Of a stretch of DNA of 17,965 bases, positions 8,716 to 16,000 are shown piece after piece. The notes below the pieces were generated by a model. It saw only the letters and a program-made list of their open reading frames with translations, was not told the origin of the DNA and did not search any database. Origin of the DNA: Anaerolineae bacterium (lineage in GTDB: Bacteria > Chloroflexota > Anaerolineae > JAFGEY01). Within the stretch, counting starts at the first letter, position 1; the number at the start of each line of letters is the position of its first letter. The position numbers and the translations under genes are program-made. Location: the NCBI GenBank assembly GCA_016931365.1, contig JAFGEY010000155.1:1-17965 (forward strand). The letters are read 5' to 3'.

Positions 8716-9093
8716 ATGAGCGTTTCAGCCACAACTTGGAACATTCCGGCCAATCTTTACAGCCAATTGCAAACCCTGGCTGCCCGCGCCCAATGCAGTC
8801 CCCAGGCGATGCTGGAACAATGGGTCAGCGCCGGCGCGCAGGGCGCAACGATTATGATCAACCCGGCGTTGCGCGGTGGACGTCCCATTATTGCCGGCAC
8901 CGGCACCACGGTGCGCACGATTGCCGGACTCTACAAACTGGGACTGTCGGCGGAAGAGATTGCCGGCGAACTACCCCTGACGCTGGCGCAAATCTACGCG
9001 GCGCTGGCGTATTATCACCTGCACACCGAAGAAATTGAGGCCGACATCCAGGCCGACGCCGAAAGTGTCTTGATGCAGGACTTGAGTATTTGA
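8716..9093 (+). CDS. DUF433 (VapB-like antitoxin family) protein without its usual partner
   Basis: The product is 125 residues. GAGGTG (8705-8710) is 5 nt before the ATG. Residues ~46-105 match DUF433: INPALRGGRPIIAGTGTTVR, then IAGLYKLGLSAEEIAGELPLTLAQIYAALAYY, the typical pattern where the family has GKPVI-x-GTR. The canonical GTR is GTG here. The N-terminal ~45 residues are helical (LYSQLQTLAARAQCSPQAMLEQWV) and resemble a ribbon-helix-helix-type segment. DUF433 proteins usually sit just upstream of a DUF5615 PIN-like toxin. Here an intrinsic terminator follows 31 bp after the stop and no such toxin is present. The gene probably shares the TA operon (37 bp after hicA). Confidence 0.82.
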   Translation: MSVSATTWNIPANLYSQLQTLAARAQCSPQAMLEQWVSAGAQGATIMINPALRGGRPIIAGTGTTVRTIAGLYKLGLSAEEIAGELPLTLAQIYAALAYYHLHTEEIEADIQADAESVLMQDLSI

Positions 9094-9123
9094 GCAACTG
9101 GCGTTAGATTTTAAGGTGCTTGA

Positions 9124-9156
9124 CGCTCCGCTCACCAAAGCGGGGCGTTTGTGTTT
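9124..9156 (+). terminator. Intrinsic terminator of the toxin-antitoxin operon
   Basis: CGCTCCGCT (9124-9132) pairs with AGCGGGGCG (9139-9147), a 9-bp stem with one G-T pair and a 6-nt loop. It is followed directly by TTTGTGTTT. It lies 31 bp after the DUF433 stop codon. Confidence 0.78.
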
Positions 9157-9211
9157 CACCGCCGGGATGAGCCGCGAGCGGTATTTTGAGCTGTTGGAAC
9201 AGGTCAAGTAG
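9157..9211 (+). pseudogene. Duplicated 3' fragment of hicA
   Basis: Bases 9157-9210 equal 8624-8677 with one difference (TTTTGAG versus TTTTGAA), covering the last ~17 codons of hicA, and the stop changed from TAA to TAG. No start or N-terminal part of a second hicA is visible upstream; the terminator abuts it. This is a remnant of a second hicA copy or of a small segmental duplication. Confidence 0.85.
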
Positions 9212-9243
9212 CCAAATTTGTAAGGTGCGACCACTGAATCAAG

Positions 9244-9391
9244 TGTCATTCTGAGGCGCGGGCGAACGTCTTTTGTTCGCCTGCGCCGAAGAATCTCGTT
9301 TTTGGAATGAAAAGCCACCTGGTGAGAATACGAGATTCTTCGTCGCTTCAAACTCGCAAAAGCGGTGAGTTTGCCGCTCCTCAGAATGACA
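9244..9391. mobile_element. MITE-like multi-hairpin repeat, copy A
   Basis: This 148-bp element is bounded by perfect 13-bp inverted ends TGTCATTCTGAGG and CCTCAGAATGACA. Inside are further inverted pairs: GGCGAAC/GTTCGCC, CGAAGAATCTCGT/ACGAGATTCTTCG and AACTC/GAGTT. It codes for no plausible protein. A second copy in the same orientation lies at 9717-9866. No clear target-site duplication is seen at its edges. It ends 2 bp from the GIY-YIG stop codon. Confidence 0.85.
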
Positions 9392-9393
9392 GT

Positions 9394-9699
9394 TCAATCG
9401 AGCGGCTTTTCTCCGTACCATTCCTCGCTCAAATCCTTCCAGCCAGGGTTGTCAGCCTCGATCAAAGCGATCTTTTTGGCGCGCACCCAGCCCTTGATTT
9501 CCTTTTCCCGCGCGATGGCGACGTTTACGTCCCCTGTTTCCTCCCAGTAAATCAGCCGGGTGATGTTGTACCGCTTGGTAAACCCCTCAACCAGTTTTTG
9601 CTTGTGCTGCCAGACGCGCCGTTTCAAGTCGTTGGTCATCCCGGTGTAAAGCGTGCCAGAATGGTTGGTCATGATGTAGACATAGTATTGTTTGGTCAT
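9394..9699 (-). CDS. Single-domain GIY-YIG endonuclease (YhbQ/UPF0213-like)
   Basis: The product is 101 residues, the usual length of stand-alone GIY-YIG proteins. The N-terminal signature is YYVYIM...TLYTGMTNDLKRRVWQHK, with the paired Y-V-Y and Y-T-G strands and the catalytic Arg in DLKRR. The metal-binding Glu lies in AIAREKEIKGW (~residue 66). LIYWEE and ALIEADNPGW are typical of the family. The ATG at 9699 has only a weak AAGAG upstream. The reading frame fits almost exactly between two direct copies of a MITE-like repeat (2 bp from one, 17 bp from the other). The fold is a DNA-cleaving nuclease; the biological role of this small subfamily is unclear. A link to repeat spread is my inference. 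Confidence 0.9.
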   Translation of the reverse strand: MTKQYYVYIMTNHSGTLYTGMTNDLKRRVWQHKQKLVEGFTKRYNITRLIYWEETGDVNVAIAREKEIKGWVRAKKIALIEADNPGWKDLSEEWYGEKPLD

Positions 9700-9716
9700 G
9701 TCGTACTCTTATGATA

Positions 9717-9866
9717 TGTCATTCTGAGGCGCGGGCGAACGTTTTTTGTTCGCCTGCGCCGAAGAATCTCGTTCTTGGAATGAAAGCCCACTTGCTGGCG
9801 AGTTATGAGATTCTTCGTCGCTTCAAACTCGCAAAAGCGGCGAGTTTGCCGCTCCTCAGAATGACA
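9717..9866. mobile_element. MITE-like multi-hairpin repeat, copy B
   Basis: This 150-bp element is nearly identical to copy A, in the same orientation, with the same 13-bp inverted ends and internal hairpins. The differences concentrate in the centre (GCCCACTTGCTGGCGAGTTATGAG versus the A version), as expected for an old non-coding repeat. It starts 17 bp upstream of the GIY-YIG start codon, so it may contribute that gene's promoter. Confidence 0.85.
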
Positions 9867-9901
9867 GGTGAAAACTGCGGCGGCTTTGACGCCTTGCTCA
9901 G

Positions 9902-9934
9902 ACCTGTCCTGAACACAGTGAAGGAATGACAGGT
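9902..9934. repeat. Short imperfect palindrome
   Basis: ACCTGTC (9902-9908) and GACAGGT (9928-9934) are inverted around CTGAACACAGTGAAGGAAT. It resembles the rc of the in-frame repeat at 12192-12218 in its CCTG-x-CCTGA...GAAGG order, so both may belong to one repeat family. Confidence 0.5.
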
Positions 9935-10000
9935 TTTCCTTGCCCCTACCGCCCCTGGCCACGGGCGCGGAGCGTTTTGGCGCAGAGCGCCGATGGCTGC

Positions 10001-10026
10001 CGTTCCCACGCTCCAGCGTGGGAACG
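10001..10026. repeat. Perfect REP-like palindrome after the Rhs gene
   Basis: CGTTCCCACGCT, CC, then its exact inverse complement: 12-bp arms with a 2-bp centre. It lies 26 bp past the Rhs stop. No U-run follows on either strand, so it may protect mRNA ends rather than terminate. The gap 9867-10051 holds only this and the preceding palindrome. Confidence 0.75.
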
Positions 10027-10051
10027 ATAGAAATCACAAGCATAAGACACC

Positions 10052-13000
10052 CTATTTTCTCTGATCGGGACCCGATTGCCGCCTTGTGTTTTCAAAATAT
10101 GATAATAAGCGACGCAAACTTGAGACAGCATAACTCTTGCCCAATTCTAATATATTGCTAAGCCATGGGGAAGGGTGATTGACCCGACAAACAAACAAAA
10201 CACAAGAATCCTTTGAATCATCATCCAAAAACTGTAATTCATATCCCCCATAGTACACTTTCTGTAAAAGTTCATAAGCATCATTGTAATAACTTCGAGA
10301 ACTTTGCCAAGAAGCATTATTATGGTGTTGTGCAATCGTGGCTATCTCTTCAAAAGTGAGAGGGCAATGATACCCTTTAATATCCATTGCCCAGCGTAGA
10401 TTAGCTGCTACAAAAACGGTATTCATTATATCATTTATCAAATCACCCAAGGTAGCATCGGTAATTAGCTCTGCCATTTGAGTACCTGGGTAATTTGTAT
10501 CAAAATAGTTTATAATATTTTGTGCAGTGCCTACCTTTACATTGCCTAATCCAAGTGAACAATCTCCTCCGCTGCAATGGGGTTTAGTCCCGTAAATTGT
10601 AGCAGCTGCATTTAGGTATTGTTTTACCTGACGGCAGAAATTATTAGGTACACCCGTGGGGCATCTACCTCCGCCTGATACACCAGGTTTGTTTTCCAAC
10701 TCTAAAACAATTGCGATTGCTATCGGAGGGACCCCATATATTTCTGCTATTGTGGATACAAGCGGCTTAACTCGGTCAATTTCCCCTTGAGTAGCATATC
10801 CTAGCCAATCATTTGTATTAACGGGGTTAGCATGAACGTAACTAAACCGATGCAAGCTTTTGGGAGCCATTGTTTCACCCCGATAATTATCTTGTTCAAG
10901 CCATAGACCGTCCCGTGCTGTATAATACCTCGCATAAAAATGATACAACCCCGTCTCCACATCATAATCCTGCCCGGTATAGGCAAAGACCTGCAATTCG
11001 GTCTTCCCGGCCAGCATCTGCCCATACTCGTCGTACAGGAAGGGCGAGGCCAGGTTGCCGCCCTCATCGGTCAGCGCTGCCACGCTGTCCAGGCCGTCGC
11101 TCTGGTACCAATATCGGTCGCCGGCAAAGCCAGCGGCGGGATTGGGCAGCCGCTCCATCTCCAGCGGACGGCGCAGGCCGGTCACGGGCGAGGGGGCCGG
11201 GTAGTAGTAGGTCTCGGTGACAGTGCCGCTGACCTCAAGCTGCGCGCCGATGATGTCCAGGCCGTCGTACAAATACGTGAGGCGTGAAACGTGAGGCGTG
11301 ATCGGCGAGGTATAACCCACCACTTCTTTGAGCGCTCGCCGGCCATAGCCATCGTAGGTGTAGGTGGCGACCATCGTCACCGTGATCGCCGCCGTGCCGC
11401 TCACGGTCTTGGTCACGCCCACCAGGCGATCCTCGCGGTCGTAGCGGTAATCGGTGAGCAGCGTCGTGCCGTCGGTCAAGATTTCGCTCTCGTGGATACG
11501 ATCCCCGTTCGCATTATAATCCAGGCCGACCGCTGACTGCTGACCGCTGATTGCTGTCAACTGATTTGCCGCATTGTAGGTATAGGCATTTTGCTCCGGC
11601 TTGGGCGCGACGGGCAGTTCGGGTACGCCGGTGTCGGGGGCCAGCACGGTGCCCGTTTTGCTCAAGCGGTTGCCCACCGGGTCAAAGGCGTAGGCCGTGT
11701 CGCTGGCCGGGTCTTCCGTCGCCGCCTGGATCAGCCGATCCAGCGCGTCGTACTGGTAGGTATGGGTCAGCGCCACGTTGGCGCCGACGCCGTTGAACGG
11801 GGCGCGCTCCTCGACCACGCGGACCCGGTTGCCCACCGCGTCCATCATGTAGCGGTAGGCCGATTGGGCCGCACCGCCCGCGCCCAGGTTGGCCAGGCCG
11901 GTCAGCCGCCCGGCGGCGTCGTACTCGAGTTCGCTGCGCGTGCCGTTGGCATGCTGAATTTGGGTCACCTGACCCAGACGGTTGTGCGTGTAGAGGCTGC
12001 TGTCGCCGTGTGGGTCGGTGAATGTGGTCAGCCAGCGGTTGGCGTTGTAGGTGTAGGTGATGGCGTACCCGTTGGGATAGGTTAGGCCGGCCAGGTTGCC
12101 CACCGCGTCGTATGTGCGGGTGATCGTCCGCCCCAGCCAGTCGGTGGTGGTGATCGGGCGGCCCAGGGCGTCGTAGCCGTGCGTCGTACAGCCCCCTTCG
12201 ACGCTGCTCAGGGCAGGCAGCCCGTCGCACATTTGCGTCTCGCGGCCTTCGAGGTCATAGGTGAATGTGACCGGCGGCTGCGCGGGCTGCACGGCGCCAT
12301 AATGCAGCCTGACCAGACGCCCGTTGCTGTCATAGTCATAGTAAGTAGCCTGCCACATGGCGTCCACGCGGCGCACGAGCTGCCCGGCAGCGTCGTAGGC
12401 GTACTGCCAGGTGTGGCTCAGCGGGTTGGTCTCCAGGGTCAACTGGTTCAGGAAATTATAGTCAAAGGTGGTTACATGCGCATTGGCGTCGGTGATCACG
12501 GTCAGGTTGCCCACCGTGTCATAGCCGTAGCGCGTCGTGCCGCTCAGCGGGTCGGTGACGGCGATCAGCCGGCCCAGCGCGTCATAGTCGTAAGCGGTAG
12601 TGTGCGCGTTGGCGTCGGTCACGGCGGTCACGCGGCCCAGCGCGTCGCGGGTGTAAGTCGTTTTATGGTTCAATGGATCGACCGTCTGCAGCAATCGGCC
12701 CAGCGGATCATAGTCGTAGGTCGTGGCCTTGCCCATGGCGTTGATCGTCTTGACCAGGTTGTAGGCAGCGTCATACTCCATCGTCGTCGTATAGCCCAGC
12801 GCGTCAGTGGTCTGCACGGGCAGCCCGGCCAGGTTATAGGTCGTAGCAACGGTGTGGCCGTTGGCGTCGATGACGGCCACCGGCGTGTCTTCGGCGTCAT
12901 AGGTGTAGACGGTCTCGCCGCCCAGCGGATCGACGACTTTCACCGTGTTGTCGTTCGCATCATATTCCAAGCGGGTCACAAAGCCCAACGGCGAGGTGAT

Positions 13001-16000
13001 GACCAGCGTGTTGCCCACCGCGTCATAGGCAAAACGGGTGGTCGGGCGTGACCCCCCTCCACCTCCCCCCGCTTGCGGGGGGAGATCCGGGCGCTGGATG
13101 GCGGCGACGCGGTTCATCGCGTCAAAGGCGGTGTCGGTGCGCCGCGCCAGCGGGTCGACCACGGCGGTGCGGTTGCCCACCGCATCGTGCTCGTAGCGGG
13201 TGACATTGCCCAAGGGGTCCTTGACCGCGATCAGGCGGCCCAGGGCGTCATAGGTATAGTCGGTCACCTCGCGACGCGGGCCGATGACACGCACCAGTTG
13301 ATCTTCGGCGTCATAGCAGTACTCGGTGATGTGGCCCAGCGGATCGATCTGGTACTTGAGCCGGTTGTTGGCGTCATAGATCATATGCGAGGTGTGACCC
13401 AACGCGTCGGTCACGATGATGACGTTGCCGTTGGGGTCGTGCGTGTAGCGCGTGATCCCGCCGGCCGGGTCGGTGACGGCGATCAGGCGGCCGGCCTCGT
13501 CGTACTCGTATCGCGTGACGTGCCCGGCGGTGTCGGTCATGGTCACGCGTTGGTAGAGCGCATTGTAACCGTAGCGCGTCCACAAGCCCAGCGGATCGCG
13601 CTCGCCGACCAGTTTCAGGTTCTCATCATACTGATAAAGCCGCTCGCCGCCGCGCCGGTCGACGGAACGGGTGAGCAGGTCGTTGCCGTCGTACTCGAAG
13701 AGTGACGCCGCGCTCTTGGGATCGGTGATGCGGGTGATGTTGTCGCGCGCGTCATAGACAAACTGCACCGTGTGCCCGTTGGCGTCAGTGTACGAGGTCT
13801 CGCGCCCGGCGGCGTCGTAGGTGGAGCTGGAGAACGTGCCGTCCGGATAGGTCGTCTTGAGCAGATTGCCATAGGTGTCGTATTGGTACGTCGTGGTGCG
13901 GGTCAGCGCATCGGTCACTGAGGTCGGCTGGCCCCAGGCGTTGTAGGTTGCCCGCGTCGCGCTGCCGTCGGGCGCAATGGCGCGGATCAGGTTGCCCTGG
14001 CTGTTGTATTCGTACAGCCAGGTGCGCCCCAGGGCATTGGTCATTGAGATCACATTGTTGCGCGCGTCGTAGGCCCAGCGGGTCACGTCGGTCTGGTATG
14101 TAGAGCCTGCAGGAATAGGATCGTAGCGGGCGATCAGGTTGCCGCGCGCGTCGTACTCGTAGCGGGTGGTGTTGCCGTTGGCGTCGGTGCGCGATGTCAG
14201 GTTGTAATCCGCATCGTAGACATTGCTCACGCTGCCGCCGCGGCCGTCCTGCTCACCGGTGACACGGTTCAGCGTGTCCCAGTCGTACACCTCGGTATGG
14301 CCTGCGTTGTCGGTGAACGTGGTCTGGCGGTTGGTAACATCATAGGCCAGGTAACTGTGCGTCCTGCTGGCATCCACCTGCTCGATCACGCGGTCGCGAT
14401 CATCGTAGACGCTTTGCAGGAAAAGGATGCCTTCGGCGTCCCACTCTTTGGTCATGCGGTGGCGAACGTCGTATTCAAAGCGGCGTAACTGGCCATCTGG
14501 GCCGTTGATACGGGTCAGGTTGCCCTCGCCATCGTACTCGAACGTGTAGGCGCGGCCATCCCACAGGCCCAGGCGCGTGATGCGGCTCTGGTCGTCGCTC
14601 TGCACCGTGATTTTGCGCCCGGCATCGTCGCGGATTTCGGTCAGCGGCGGGCGGGGCACCTCCTCGCCGTTCTGCCAGACATTTTGCTTGCTCAGGTCAT
14701 AGCTGAAATGCAGCGCGTTGCCGCTGCGGTCGCGCCACTCGGTCATGATCCCGAACCCACCTACCGTCTCGCTGAACACCAACGTCACATCGTTGGGCGT
14801 GATCCAGTTCCAGCCGATGGCGGTTTTTTCCAGGCGGTCATAGACGCCGGCCGGCGCATCGTAGCCGCTGCCGTTGGCAGTGTAGTGATAGGTACGCCCG
14901 TCCCACAAGGCCACGGAGACAGAATCGTCCTCGTAATGCTGGGCGTGTGCGTTGTAGGGGAACGACCAGCCATAGCCCAGCAGGTCGCTGCGTGGGTCCT
15001 GCGAGTTGTAGGTCAGGGTCAAGTCCCAGTCGAGGCTGCCGCGACCGGGCACGCGCGCCAGGCGCACCTGGACGACATGGTTGCCGGTGGAAAAGCTGAC
15101 CGGGTCGGCGCCGTAACGCTGGTAGTTTTGATAGCCCAGGTCGCGCCATCGTTTGAGCACCTCTGCCGACGGTGGGGTAGGATAAGATGGCGGCCTGTTG
15201 GGATCGCCACAGTACATACCGGCGGCTTCGAGTTGTTTGCGGATGGCCGTATAAGTTGCATCCGCAATATACTCAAAGTCATCACGGATGATAACCATAT
15301 CAAACCTGTGATCAAGATACAAGGTTTCCAGGTGGGCATACGTAGCCGGTAAAGCCAAAAATTCCGAATAGGGCAAGACAGCATGTGTGCCACCCCATTT
15401 ATGCGGGCGGCTCAAATTGCCCATTTCCTCCAGCAACTGATTTCCTAATGCACTATCGTCTGCATCGGGACCTGACCAAACCAGCGTGCCGCCATCACCA
15501 AACTGTCCCCACAAAGGATTCGCGCCACAATTCGCACCGCACGCATTGAAAGCGAGTGTGGTAAACATTTCAACGCCAAAGTTCTGGGCCATTTGAGCGC
15601 GGATCGTGCGAGCGACAAACCGCTGGCTTTCAGAATCGCGGGTTGTCAAGATGTCAACCCGACACTGATCGTCCTGAAGTCGTTGTTCAACTTCACGGGC
15701 GAGGCGCATATTATAGGTGATTTCGCGTACAGTCCCCGTGCCTGGCCAGGTCGCCGATCCTACATCATCATCGGGGTCCAACGCCAGGCGGCTGCGCGTT
15801 TGAGCCGAAATAGAGGAAAGCGGCGCCAGAGGCACAAATTCACCGGTCTGTTCAACCTGGGCGATGAGCATACGCCGCTCCTGGTAAACAGCTGTCGGCA
15901 CACGTTCCCACGCGGCGCCTGGCCCCTGTCGTGTATATAGAGAAAGCGAGCGCAGATCCAATCCCCATACATCAGCGTCCGTGTAATAGATTGCAACGGT

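Noticed and set aside
9244..9866. A composite transposon with target-site duplication around the GIY-YIG gene
   Set aside because: No matching direct repeats are seen at the outer edges or around either copy, so insertion as one unit is not shown.
9696..10043. 115-codon minus-strand frame as an Rhs immunity gene
   Set aside because: Most of it is translation of MITE copy B and palindromes (HSEERQTRRF... pattern, seen also for copy A); no RBS or plausible protein composition.
12179..13051. 290-codon plus-strand frame, with 13073-13705, 14684-15352 and others
   Set aside because: Antisense to the YD repeats; their own periodic sequence mirrors the YD periodicity and no RBS is seen.
11900..14600. 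Dense repeated motifs that could suggest a tandem or CRISPR-like array
   Set aside because: The period follows degenerate YD protein repeats (about 20-22 codons) with no conserved DNA repeat/spacer structure.
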